Assembly (NCBI GenBank): GCA_000729835.1
Contig: JFHB01000002.1
Coordinates: 62,001-126,000, forward strand
Reading direction: 5' to 3'
From: Atkinsonella hypoxylon
Lineage: Eukaryota; Ascomycota; Sordariomycetes; Hypocreales; Clavicipitaceae
Length of the DNA: 64,000 bases
In this document: positions 44,932-56,186 of the stretch, in pieces
Position numbering within the stretch: the first letter of the stretch is position 1
Layout of the letters: each line of letters starts with the position of its first letter
Position numbers and translations under genes: made by a program
The notes under the pieces: generated by a model
What the model saw: the letters and a program-made list of their open reading frames with translations, nothing else
Databases searched by the model: none
What the model was told of the DNA's origin: nothing

Positions 44932-46870
44932 TCAAAAATCCCACTGTGTATACTCTCTAGGAGGCGGCAATTCCGGCATGACGCCGTCAGCAAACGTCCC
45001 TGTCTGCGCAAAAGCAGCCCACTGGCTCTTTGATCGTTCATCATATTGCTCGGGAGGCAATTCCGTGTCCTTGTAGTAATTAGGTGCTCCAGTGGGGAAC
45101 CAAATCCTTGTCCAAGTGCCGTCGCATCCCCTGATGCCAGGCAGATTCCCTTTATATATGACTGGTTTGCCCTTGAAAGAGGCAAGAGTGCCATTCATGT
45201 TCTTCGTAGTATAGGCTTCGATGGAAGGGTGTTGCTTGTTGCTTCCTGGTGGATATGGACTTCCCCCTCCTTGGGATGCTGCTGGGGTAGACGAGGCAGC
45301 AGCATGTTGGCCCTGGTTGCCAGATGCAAAGGGGTTATGTTGCTTTGGAGCTTGGCTGAAAGGATTGGATGTGATGTTCGAGCCAAAGGCACCGTTGGTT
45401 TGATTTTGCAAGTTTTGTGAGAAGACGTTTCTGGATGGCTGTGGCTCGGATGTGTTTCCCCCCGATGCAAAAGGATTATAATTTGCCGGCTGGGTTACAG
45501 CCTGTCCAAAAGGGCTTGCATTCTGTTTTTTTTGCTGACCGAATGGATTTGCTATGGTATTGCTGGGAGCTGAGCTTGTGCTTGCAAATGGGTTGGCTGT
45601 CAGGGACGAACTCTGAGCATTGTTGCTGTTCACGGCACCAAAGGGGCTCGAGTTACTACCAGCAGCAGTACCGCCAGTAGCAAAAGGATTGGGCTTTGCG
45701 CCTCCCAGTAGGCCGACCTGCCCAAAGGCACTTCCACCTGTCGAAGTAGCAGGCTGCGCAGCCTGGCCGAATGCTGGTGCGCCGAAAGGGTTGGGTTTGG
45801 CTCCGAGAGCTGACGGTTGGCCAAAAGCAGACGTCGTTTGAGGGGCTTGCACAAAGGCCGATGCCGTAGCTTGTGAGGCTTGACCAAATGGCGATGCCTG
45901 TGATTGAACTGAGGGCTGCCCAAAGGCAGGTGTAGCAAAGGGATTCGGCCGTTGTCCCAGGGCGGATGGTTGGCCGAATGCACTCGGTATCGGTTGCGCT
46001 GATGCGCCTCCAAACCCAGATGTTGTGCTAGCAGAGGCTGAACTGAAGGGGTTCGCTCCTTGCGCCGGCTGAGCACTCGAGGTCGGTCTCCTGCCGACCA
46101 AGAATTCGCCGAACGGAGCGCCCTGTGTTCCTTCTCTACATACGTCTATTCTGTTCGGATGTTTGTTCTCGGCTTCGACGACGAAACGAGCCGCCTCTTG
46201 GATGCTGCTCACGGCGGATTGCATCTGCTGCTGGGCGTTATTGTAGAGATCTAGTGCCTGGTTGAGCTACATCGCATTGTCAGCACTGACGAATTCTAGC
46301 TGTACGATGTGGAAGATGAACTAACAGCCTGCTGCTCATTCCCCGAAGCCTTTGCGGTGAGATAGTGCAGTCGCATCTCCTCGAAGCTTTGCTCTCGGGG
46401 GTATCCCCCAAATAACTGCTCCGGGGCATTCCGCCCCGGAGCATAGGCAGACAGAATCCATTGCGGTGCTTCAGTCGTGAGATCCTTCTCGATAGTCTCC
46501 GTAGCAATGCTGTATCTCGCTACACCGGATATTTAGCAACTCTCATCGTCCATTCTCCCCAAAGTGGCAACGGCCGTGCATCGCATACCGAGCGCATCCT
46601 GGAAGGCCGCGTTTCCGCCACTTCCGCCAAATCGATTCTGCGGTTGACCTCGATTGTGTCCGGCTCCTGGGTGTTCATACCGGCAGCTACCTGAGCGGGC
46701 TGTTAGCAAAGGTGAATGTCTCGCGTGGACTGTTTCTTCTCCGTGGGGGTGACCACGGGGTATCGCCGACAAAGCGCATCGGCCTACGGGACGCGATTGC
46801 TTTCTGCGATTGGTTCAAACGTACTGCCAAACTTGCAATAGCCCTGCTGATAGAATTTGCAGAGCGCCAT
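44932..46870 (-). CDS. CCCH zinc-finger FG nucleoporin (Amo1 / Nup42-like)
   Basis: Four exons: 46825-46870, 46589-46690, 46326-46519 and 44932-46266; about 558 aa. Seen: an N-terminal CCCH finger C4-x7-C12-x5-C18-x3-H22 (CKFYQQGYCKFGSSCRYEH), formed by joining exons 1 and 2; a helical segment (TAPQWILSAYAPG-like region, EEMRLHYLTAKASG, LNQALDLYNNAQQQMQSAV); then about 300 residues of NPF/FG repeats (PNPFATPAFGQPS, ANPFGQQKKQ, and others); and a conserved C-terminus with GKPVIYKGNLPGIRG and RIWFPTGAPNYYKDTELP. Related proteins (yeast Nup42, human NLP1, S. pombe Amo1) sit on the cytoplasmic face of the nuclear pore and stimulate mRNA export through Gle1/Dbp5. The C-terminal block fits the Gle1-binding region; ortholog naming is by architecture. 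Confidence 0.85.
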
Positions 46871-47536
46871 GCTGGGGGCGTTAACGAGCTCGGACGAACG
46901 AGGGGTCCGAGTAGGGTTACTTCGCCTTCGAGCTATAACGGCATGTCGATCCGAAGAGGTCTGGTCAGGATTAGAAAATCGCTTGGAGGCGCCTCTTTTC
47001 CATCAAATGTTTCAATTGTGCCTGTGTCGGACCGTGAGATTTCGTGCGGCGTGGATGGTAGTCGAGAAGCTCGGGTCCCGCGACGCGAAAAGGGAAGCCA
47101 TCAGCCTTGGCCAGCCTCGGAGGTGTTGTGGAGACGGCATTTGAGCCCAGTGTCTCGACAGAGCAGAAGCTGTCAAATATTCTTGCTGATGTGATGGTCT
47201 GCACACGTCGCTTGGCAGCCGTGTGAAATGAACATCAGCACCACCTGACAATATGTTTTGAATTCTTTTAAATTATCAAATGAGAAACTAGCTCCAAACA
47301 CCAGTAGAGGGAAAAAAAAATTAAAAATTAATAACATAAAGACCAAGCCTCCAAAAGCCCCTTGGAAGACGTCGTCTATGATGCTACGATAACACAGTAT
47401 GCCCCAGATTCCATCCTTCTATTTCATCATCCAAAGAAAACAGGCTCATTGCATCTGCCCGATTGTCTTTGGTACTGTTTTTCTTCTTTTTCATAGTTTT
47501 CAGCACAACTATTCAGACCAAAAACCAGTTGCAGAG
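46871..47536. other. Intergenic: nucleoporin promoter and P450 3' flank
   Basis: About 0.67 kb. A plus-strand frame at 46712-47194 overlaps the nucleoporin first exons in antisense and has no recognisable content. Confidence 0.5.
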
Positions 47537-49511
47537 TTATGCCTTCTGTGCTCTCCTGAACTCAACCATCGGCCCCTTCTTAGCGCTGGTAAACGTATCA
47601 ATTAGCTGGAACTCGGTATCGCGATGACGGCCCCATTCGAGATCGGCGCGTCCCTCACCGGGGTCGACTACGCCGACAGCTCGGCGCATGTCGTAGAGGT
47701 AGATGGTGCGAGCAAGAGTGGTGGTCATTTCGGCGTAGGCGAGGCCCTTGCCGATACAGCCACGGGGTCCGATGGAGAAGGGACAGAAGGCGCTGGAGGC
47801 AATGGCGACATCGTCGTCGGTCATGGTCTTTCCAGTCAGGGGGTTTACTTCGCCTCGGAGCCATCGCTCGGGAGCATAGCCAAATGGAACGGGATAGTAG
47901 TTCTCGTTGTGGTGGATGGCGTAGTGGGGGGTGCCGACGACGGTGCCTTCGGGAAGAGTATGGCCGTCGATGGTCATGCCGCCGGCGAGAATCTCACGGG
48001 GCAAGATGCCTCCAACGGAAGGGGACAGCCGCATGGCCTCGTCGATACAGGCACGCAGGTAGATGCAGGACCCGAGTTGGGCTCCGTGTACAATCTCTTC
48101 GACGTCGTTGAACTTGCTGCGGATCTCCTTGGTGACACGCTTCAGAGCGTGGGGGTTGCGGACGAGATAGAACAGAGTAGAGGCCATGGCCGTGGAGGTG
48201 GTGTCTGAGCCGGCAATGATGAGCAGGTTGGACTCGCCCCAGAGCTCAGGGGTGCTGAAGCCTTGGCCAGTCTCGGGATCGCGAGCCTTGAGAAGGTAGT
48301 AGAAGAAATCACGACGGTCCGTCTCCTCACCCAGCTTGGTACGCTCGGTGAGCTGGGCCTTGCTGTAGGCCATGTATCGCGCGCGACCAGCAGCCAGCTT
48401 GGGGAACAAGAACTTGTCAATCTTGAGCTTGTCGACAATGGGCATCGTGCCGCAGATAAGATGGCGAGTGGTGGCGGCCTCGACGAGCTCCAGGGCAAAT
48501 CGATTATCGGGCCTCTCAAGCATGTGGAAAGCCTTGCCAAAGCTAAGATCACCCAGAATGTCCATGGCGAGATAATTGCACCAGTCGCTCATGTTGCGCG
48601 GCTTGGTCCAGCCCTTGGAATCAGCAACGCCTTTGTTGATGCCAATCTGCTCGCAGAAAGTGCGGACATTGCCCAAAATGTAGCGCTGCATCTCCTTCAT
48701 GGCGCTCTCCGAGAAGGCGTGCGACAAGACACGGCGCTTGCGAGCGTGGACATCCTTGTCGCGAGTGTTGTGCGTGTTGGCCGCGGGATGGACAAAGGCA
48801 TCGTAGAACTCGGCCTTGCGGACGTTGGAGCGGAATCCATAAATCTCCTTGAGAGACTGGGTGGAGTTGAAAGAGAGAGAGTTTGGGCCAAAGCGGACAA
48901 TCTTGCCTGAAAAGAGAGCATTGGGAGTTAGCAATCCGCGTGTAACGACAGGAGACAGGAGATGGAAGCAAAAGAGACGGCCTCTGGTTTTTTCTTCCTT
49001 CTCTTCTCCTCCTCCTCCTCCTCCTCCTCTTCCTTCATAATTCATAATTGTTTCATCTTACCATATTTCTGATGCATGCGCCAGAATTCGAGATGGCGAT
49101 CGCCCTTGTATGCGTGGTACAGCTGGAAACCATCTGTGATCTTGGCCAAGAAGGGGCCAGGGTATTTGGCCAATGGATGGAAAAACACTCTGTACACAAT
49201 GAGGCCGACGGTCTAGGAGATCATCGAACACGAGTTAGCCAATGCCTTCCCATTCCTTGAGCGGAACGGAGCCAAGCCAAGTCTCAGCTCGAAAGAAACC
49301 GCGGCCAGCAAGACAAGCCGCCGATTCAATCTCGCCCTGGCAGCACCGACACAGAGACGAGTCGATCTCATCCACCGCGTCGTCATGGGCACATTTCGGA
49401 ACAGCATCATATCATCACTGGGGAACACCGCTCATTCAAACTTACATAGAGCACACCCGCTCCAATAAACAACCCAAGGTAGGCCCACAAAAGGCCTAAT
49501 CCAATCTCCAT
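47537..49511 (-). CDS. Cytochrome P450 monooxygenase
   Basis: Three exons: 49446-49511, 49062-49212 and 47537-48906; about 528 aa. Seen: an N-terminal membrane anchor (GLLWAYLGLFIGAGVLY), the proline-rich hinge FFHPLAKYPGPFLAKITD, FWRMHQKYGKIVRFGPN, I-helix AGSDTTST, K-helix ExxR in DEAMRLSP, PERW, and the heme loop FSIGPRGCIGKG with Cys ligand at about residue 456. It is a complete microsomal class II P450. The sequence style (RFGPNSLSFNS, NTRDKDVHARKRRVLSHAFS) is that of fungal P450s often annotated as benzoate 4-monooxygenase- or isotrichodermin 15-hydroxylase-like; the substrate cannot be deduced. Its neighbours are housekeeping genes, so no cluster is indicated. The Gly/Glu-rich stretch before exon 3 in the raw frame is intron 2 read through. 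Confidence 0.93.
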
Positions 49512-49975
49512 GTTTGTCCAATCTAAGCAGTCGGGCGGGTGGTGAACAGAGAAGAGATACCAGACAGCTAATGACGTGAGACAAAAGGATGAAGTGAGTG
49601 CCTCTTGTGATGTTGGAGGGCCACGAATAACTCTCTTGAACAAATTGACTACCTGACCACCCCCTTACTCCTTTCTTCCTTGCCCTCTTCCTTTGATCCC
49701 TCCACAAGGCTCGGAAAAGCAAGCAAGAAATATACATAAAATTGTAGCGTCTTATTAGTAAGATGTCGCTGATTGGAGATGCATGCGGCTTGTCACGGCA
49801 CAGGTGGAGAGTGAGGCTTATCGATTACGCGCTAGAGAACGCCGGCTTCCAGGGCATTTAGGTGGCGTCTGGGGCTAAATTGGGGGTGCGAGCCGGGGGG
49901 GGGGTGGGGGAGTTCGGGGGAGCTTGCCATAAAGCAACAGGCAGGTCACGGGACCCACATCGTCTTCGATGCCTA
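49512..49975. other. P450 promoter with G-rich tract
   Basis: Upstream flank of the P450. A G-rich stretch at 49882-49920 (runs of 5, about 10, 5 and 5 Gs) could form a quadruplex. No gene seen. Confidence 0.5.
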
Positions 49976-50278
49976 AATCAAAGAGCAAGGGGTGTGAGCC
50001 ACCTACCCTAGCAATGAGCCACCCCAATTAGGTATAGCGCGAGGCGTGGCACGTGTTCCTATCAGTGGCTTAGCGGGCTCTGATTGGCTGTAATGGGGCA
50101 GAATTGGCGGCTAGGTCCACATTAATACTAGGCGCTGATTCACCCAGTAGAACGAACGAATTATCTAGTAAGTTCCAGCCAATCAGCGCTTGTAGGCATA
50201 ACGCATGGACCCACCTCGCTATACCCAATTGGGGTGCTCATTGCTAGGGTAGGTGGCTCACACTCCTTGCTCTTGACT
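49976..50278. mobile_element. MITE-like foldback element, about 300 bp, long terminal inverted repeats
   Basis: The left arm (about 49976-50038) and the right arm (about 50216-50278) are inverted copies of about 63 bp with only a few differences; a shared core is TGTGAGCCACCTACCCTAGC. More distant similarity continues inward (both arms contain CTGATTGGCTG), so most of the element can fold back. Both ends are flanked by TA (49974-49975 and 50279-50280), compatible with a TA target duplication as in Tc1/mariner-derived MITEs. It has no coding capacity. The exact ends are uncertain by a few bases because CCTAA is shared just outside the left edge. Confidence 0.85.
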
Positions 50279-51033
50279 TAGGTACCTAGTAGCTAATTCG
50301 TGACCCAGCCGTTGCCTTACGGCAGGCAAAAAGGGACTGGGGGAGAATGGAGAAGGTCTAGTGGAGGGGAGGGCCGCCGCCGCAGGGCTGTTTTTTTCGG
50401 CTAGGCTCGGGGATTGGTGGAGGCCAGGATCAAGGACCGAGCAGATAGGAAGCATGCGACAGTTTTTTGCTCTGCCATTCTGCAGTATTCTGAATGCTTT
50501 CGCACACAGCGCCTCACCGATCAACCTACCTATCCAACGTCATCTGCAGGAAGGGCCCGGATCTTCCAGCTGCTTTGTGTGCCGGACGTGAAGGCCAGTG
50601 GCTCTTATCCAGGCTGAATGCCAGGAGGCTTTGATGGGGGGCCGCGACAAGCTGTGCAAAGCTGTGCAAAGCTGTGCAAATTCATCCACAATCAGTCGAC
50701 AAAGTCGACAAAATTGGCGTCCGCCGCGTGACCTGACTTGAGCCGGCCTTGGAAGCAATTCCGCCTGTCTTCCGCGCCAAAGGACCTTGATATGTGGGAC
50801 TACAGGCCCTGATATCCCATCAGCTGCCGCTACCACAGAAAACCGTCTTCCTGTACATATTGTGTCATCACGCATATCCCACCAGAGAAAAGAACGCGTC
50901 ACGTGCAGCACGCTCATGATCACGATGAATTCCAGTCAGTTTCAACACAACCGTTTAATCTTGCATTATGTTATCTTCTGCATCTTTTAATCTACATATA
51001 CAATGTGTATATGATATCATGAGAGCCCATCAC
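50279..51033. other. Intergenic, 3' flank of CWH43
   Basis: Contains three tandem copies of a 10-bp unit (GCTGTGCAAA) at 50651-50680 and, at 50281, GGTACCTAGTAGCTA, repeated exactly near 62092. No gene seen. Confidence 0.5.
50651..50680. repeat. 10-bp tandem repeat, 3 copies (GCTGTGCAAA)
   Basis: Three perfect head-to-tail copies. Confidence 0.9.
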
Positions 51034-54000
51034 CTAGTTGAAATATCTAGGCTCGTCAAAGACATGGTACCTATGATCTCTGACACCCTGTCCTCTGAAC
51101 ATGGCTGGGAATCTCCAGCCCTCAGCAACCTCGTGCTCTTGCACACGGCGATTGCGTTCTTCCACAGACATCGAGTCGAGCTGATTGGCCTCGGCAGAAG
51201 AGCTGGGGATCACAAACTTGGCCACTTGTAACTCAGTGTCGGTAATGGTACTTCGGCTCACACGGGCGTAACCAACACGCTTGAGTTTCTTGTATAGAAT
51301 ATACTCGCACCATCGGTCCCAGTCAGTTGGGTCAACATCATGCATGCCAGATACCTCACTGACATAATTGTTATAGTTACCCTCCAGCGGTTTCGTAACG
51401 AGATAGCTGAGCAGGATAGCCGGCCGGGGCGTAGATCCCATCAGCTTAGCGAGATACTCAGACTGCAGGCGACGATCCTCAGGATCTTCTTCCTGCCCGG
51501 AGTGGAAGACAAACACGTCGACTAGTTCGCCATAGACATCTAGCGTAGCATGAATGGCAGGTGCCAGTTCGCCGACAGGACTTGGCAAAAGATGGTGTTT
51601 GGATTCAATAATGGGGAACTTCGAGAGTAGAGCAGCTCCCCAGGTATGCTTGTTGGGGCCAGGGCCGTAGTCAACGTACATTCCCAGATCCTCAGCCAAG
51701 AATTGAGTTGTATCACGATTGCCCATGATAATGCGCTGAAGATCCGACTCAAGAAGACCGATGACATCAATTTCCAATTCCTTGATGAGGTCTCGCATGC
51801 GGTGCTCAGAGGACCACATGTCATTGTCGAGTGAGAAGTGGATGGTCCAGATACCAGCGGTAAGAACGCGATCTTCGGCGTGATACGGCTTGTAATCGTT
51901 CGTAGGAAATCGCCTGAATGCAGAGCACAAGAAGAGGATATTGATGAAGATGGTGGCAAAACTGAAGTACTTCTTATGCTGAGAGGCTGTGGATCGGCGA
52001 GGTTGTGGTTTGTTTGCCTTTGATGAGTTGAAATCATAAACACCAGCGCCGATCAACGCCGTCATGATATACATGACCCAGTCGGTATGCTCACGAACAA
52101 GAGGGCCGCCGGGAACAAAGGCATAGGCAACTACCCAGACATGGAAAAGGACCAAGAAGACATAAACGAAGAATCCTAGACCAAACGTGCTTGCGGGGCT
52201 CTTCTTGGAGGCATTCGTGAGGAGAGGCACGGCGACAGCCATCAGGTAGGCCGCAATGATAAGGGCACCGTAGTATCCAAACCAGTGGCTGAAATATGTC
52301 AACACCATCGCTCCCATCGAACCGACAGCGTAAGTCGCCCAGCTTCCTGCAAGAGCTGGCTTGTAAATGCCAAAAAAGACACCAGCAGACATGGCTGCCA
52401 GAGTGCACCACCCATGTGTGGAAAAGTATGGACCACGAATGGGAAACCCATCCCAGACCCAAAGGATCATTGTGCTGGTATCAGACAACAAGGAATGCAT
52501 GCCGAAGAGGACACCGCCGACACCGCAGGCTGCCAGCACAGTCGAGTCTTTCTGAACGTCACCAATTGAGCTGCTTGTCAAGGGGTTCTTGCGAGTGAAT
52601 CGCAATGCAGCAAAAATGCCAATAATTAAGCCAGTAAAGTTCCACCCTCCATTAGGCCCGTGCATGATAGGCCAGATGGGGTTGTTGGTCTGCCAAGCAA
52701 ACTTGGCCGTAGAGGACAAAATTAGGCCAACAAGCAGGCCCAGGAGCTTAGATTCGAACCTCGCCTCGTGGATAGACTCAGCATGCAGAGTGGCAACCCA
52801 GCCCAACGTTGACATGGCAACACCAAATCCAACTATGAATAGACGACGAGCAGGGTCAAGTACGAGGTAGGCTGCGACACCAGAAAGAGACAAGAGATGT
52901 ACGATGCGCTGGTTGTTGATAACGAGGGCTCGAAGAGGACCAACGAGAAGAAGAGGCGAGACAGAAACCAAAACGAACGCCTCATAACCCGAAATGCCCA
53001 TATGCCAAAGTGGAAAATCTGATCAACATCAGCTTTACGTTAGTTGGTGGTTACAGCAGAGCTAGGAAAGGACGTACACCACACTGTAAGACCCAAGCTA
53101 GTCAACATGGACCAGAAGACGAACTGAAAAGACGTTAGTGTTGCTCGACTATGCTGTTTCGATCGACTCACTCCGTGGTAGACATCGGCTGCCGTATCCA
53201 AAGCTTCCGACCAGGTGAAGCGAAAAGAGTAAAGACCACCAGTAACCTTGTCCTTCCTTTTTTTTGGGGAGATACAATGTTAGCTTGTCGAAGTTGCAGG
53301 GATATGATATTTGCTTACTCCTTTTCTATGACGGCGGATGTAACAGATGAATGATTGTCACTGCAGCGAATCTTAGAGAATAGTTCAATAATCAAGTTTA
53401 TTGGATTGGATTAGACTGAAAGAAAATTCAGTACTATCTTGGAAGCCACTGCACATACCCCTTGCTCAGGCCCTTGACATCCCTAACAACGACTTCAAAC
53501 GTATTGAAATCCAAGGCTGTTACGGCATCAAATCCAACATCAAAAAGGATCAATGACCACTCGAAGAATGCATAAATAGTGTACGCTATAATTATGTGTC
53601 AGTAAGGGCATCATCTAGGTTCTAAGGATTGCTAGGAAGACCACATACCTCCGGCAACACGATGCACTTTGTGTTGAATGAAGTAGTAGATCAGGGGTAC
53701 TAGAGTACCAAAAAATGCTCCACCAAGATATTTTCGATACTTAATGGCCTGGGGATTCGGTGGGCTGAGGGCAATACAACCCAGCGTCCACGGTAAAGTG
53801 CACACAATATAGGAGATCATGAGAATGTCGTGCCAGTCATGGTCATCAGTTGATGTGATATACGTCCAGCCACCGCACGTCAGGGTCCGCAAAAAGCCCA
53901 TCGAGGCAACGAATCCCGGCAATTTGCTGCCTGCCTTTCGTGAAAGAAGATAGAACAAGCCGACGAGGGCGAATCGAGGTCCTTGGCAACCATTTAGTAC

Positions 54001-54416
54001 AAATCTTAGGCGGACGATACTCTATAAGTAAAGTGATGTATACCGGATGTGATAGCGATAAAGATCATGAAGAACGATCGCTCCGGGTACCGATCGCCAA
54101 TTGTCGCAGAAACGGACGGGAACCATTCTTGAGGATATCCGTAGAACTCATTTTCGACGATCTTGTGGTAGTGCAATGCGACACCAATAAATAACGCGCT
54201 GAGAAAGGCGGCTACATGATCAATTAGCACTATAGAACCTGGTGGGTGCTCCTGAAGTTCAGGGACAGGTCTTCGTTTGTAGCTTCGCGCGATCCCCGCG
54301 CAAATTGATGGCATACTGTACGCGATGATTGTGTGTAGCCAGCTAATCCATTGTCCCCCGAAGCTGAGCACGACGCCGCCGTCCTTGTCCTTGTCCTTGT
54401 CCTTGTATCTGGACAT
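51034..54416 (-). CDS. CWH43: Cwh43 (PGAP2/FRAG1-like plus phosphatase-fold GPI lipid remodelling protein)
   Basis: Seven exons: 54044-54416, 53649-53981, 53459-53585, 53319-53360, 53172-53256, 53078-53123 and 51034-53018; about 996 aa (yeast Cwh43 953). In yeast it replaces the diacylglycerol-type lipid of GPI anchors by ceramide in the ER. Seen: an N-terminal Frag1/DRAM/PGAP2-type membrane region ([54 protein letters not shown]), a second polytopic region (exons 5-7, ten or so hydrophobic segments), then a C-terminal endonuclease/exonuclease/phosphatase-like domain with [24 protein letters not shown] and [13 protein letters not shown]. The start gives [14 protein letters not shown], encoded by a TCCTTG microsatellite (54381-54410, plus strand); an upstream in-frame ATG at 54581 is less likely. 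Exons 4-6 are tiny and phase-consistent. Confidence 0.92.
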
Positions 54417-54922
54417 GGCCGACAGCAATAGCAAAAGTAAGTCGAAGGAGTGGAAGAATGAGTTAATGAATGCACAATCAGTTACAATACATCCGGCATA
54501 TCCGATTGTGGGAAAGACGGAGGCCGGAGGACAAGACGTCGAGGGAAAAACGAGTGTGGTAAGAGGGGACAACGGTACCAAGACTTGGCTTGTCGAGAGT
54601 CTCGGAAGCTATGGCCATGAAGGCGGGTGTCAATTGGGCTCAACCGCCCCTGGATTGCTATTTAACGCCAGGCGAGAAACAGAGACAGGGGCGATCCAGT
54701 GGGAAGTGGAACCTGCCAGACAGGGCTTGGGTCTGGTGCCTTAAGCGGCACACGCAGGCTAAGGCCGGGCTGCAAGCTAGCGACGACAGCCCCGCTAAAA
54801 TTTCACGGCGTGGTATTAACTAACCTGAAGAAAATCTCGGATAGTGTACAAAGTACGGACTATTACCACACCTACTCGCACCATTTTTTCCATAATTCTC
54901 AATCATTTGGAGCACAACCGTC
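54417..54922. other. Divergent promoter, CWH43 / UTP6
   Basis: About 0.5 kb between start codons; no gene or repeat seen. Confidence 0.5.
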
Positions 54923-56186
54923 ATGTCTGGCGTGGCGGAAAAGGCGAGATTCTATCTCGAACGCTCGGTCCCCCAATTGCGCGAGTGGGAAGAGAAAGAA
55001 GTGTTTTCCAAGGTAAATCCGTCGGGAGCCATCCAACACAGTCCGCACTTGTCTCGCCAATGCTAACTTTTCTGACATTTCGCAGGATGAGATACGGACC
55101 ATCGTTCAGAAGCGCAACGAGCACGAACATCGAGTTCTATCCCCAGGCAACCTTCCGTCCGAATGGTCGACATACGCAAAATGGGAACAGTCTCTAGAAA
55201 CCCTCCGCAGCAAGCGTTGCAAACGTCTCAAGATTCACCACCTCAATTTGGCACACGCCGGTCAAGCCCGCGTAATGTCCATCTATGAAAGAGCTGTCAG
55301 TAGACATCCCGGGAGCAGCGAGCTGTGGCGCGAATATCTCTCCTATACGGCGAGTGTCAAGGCCGCCAAGCGCTGGCGCAAGACCATGACTGGGGCTCTC
55401 CGCATGATGCCCCAAGATACAGATCTCTGGATCATGGCTGGACGACGATTCGCAAGGAACGGCGACATGGCTTCCGCAAGAAGCTTCTTCATGCGTGGAT
55501 GCCGATTCTGCAGCAAGGATTGCAGGCTTTGGATTGAATATGCCAAGTCCGAGATGGAGTGGTTGCTAAAGGTGGACAAGCGCAAGGAAACAAAAGGCCC
55601 AGATCCTCTGCGACCTGATCGTGTGAATGACGATGACGAGCTTTGCATCGTGGACAGTGACGACGACGTGGAAGACGAGGATGGTAACATGCTACCGGAG
55701 CCATCGAAAGCACAAGCCAATGTCATTGACAAGCGTGCATCCGAACAGCTCAATTCAAACCCTGCTATGGACGGTGCCATTCCCATGGCAATTTTTGATG
55801 TCTCGAGAAAACAGGCATTTTATACTCCCGATGTGGCCGAGAAGTTCTTTTTCATGTTCTCCTCCTTTAGGAAGTTGTCGGTTGAACCCAGGGTCTCCCA
55901 GTACGTCCTCGAAGCGCTCGACGAGGAATTTCCTAACCACCCTTCCACTTGCAACTGCTATGTTCGCCAACCCATCGCCGGTGTACATCCGGGCACCGCC
56001 GACTTCCCCCGCGGCCTGCGCGAAGTGATTGCTCGCTTGAATGAGAAGCTGGAAATAACCACGGACAAGGTCGAGCTCGGTCGGAAAACGGTAGCTTGGA
56101 TAGATTCCTATTTAGCCTTGGGTGATCTTGATGAAGGTATTCGGGAGGTTCTGAAGCATATTAAGGGGAAACTGGTCGATTCATAG
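54923..56186 (+). CDS. UTP6: U3 snoRNP / SSU processome protein Utp6
   Basis: Two exons, 54923-55012 and 55086-56186; 396 aa. Utp6 belongs to the UTP-B subcomplex of the small-subunit processome, which handles early 18S pre-rRNA processing in the nucleolus. Seen: N-terminus MSGVAEKARFYLERSVPQL and LREWEEKEVFSKDEIRTIVQ, with KRNEHEHRVLSPG; then HAT-type helical repeats (ARVMSIYERAVSRHPGSSEL, ASARSFFMRGCRFCSKDC, LWIEYAKSEMEWL) at about residues 95-220; an acidic insertion (DSDDDVEDEDGN); and a C-terminal helical part ending EVLKHIKGKLVDS. The N-terminal pattern is the Utp6 domain. The intron follows codon 30. Confidence 0.92.

Noticed and set aside
46712..47194. 160-aa plus-strand open frame
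   Set aside because: Part is antisense to the first exons of the nucleoporin gene, and the remainder has no recognisable content.
48907..49061. Gly/Glu-rich N-terminus in the raw P450 frame
   Set aside because: This is intron 2 read through; canonical splice signals join YG to KIVRFGPN and supply the true anchor and hinge from exons 1 and 2.
47537..49511. Secondary-metabolite gene cluster around the P450
   Set aside because: No synthase, methyltransferase, transporter or cluster regulator lies nearby; the neighbours are nuclear pore and GPI-lipid genes.
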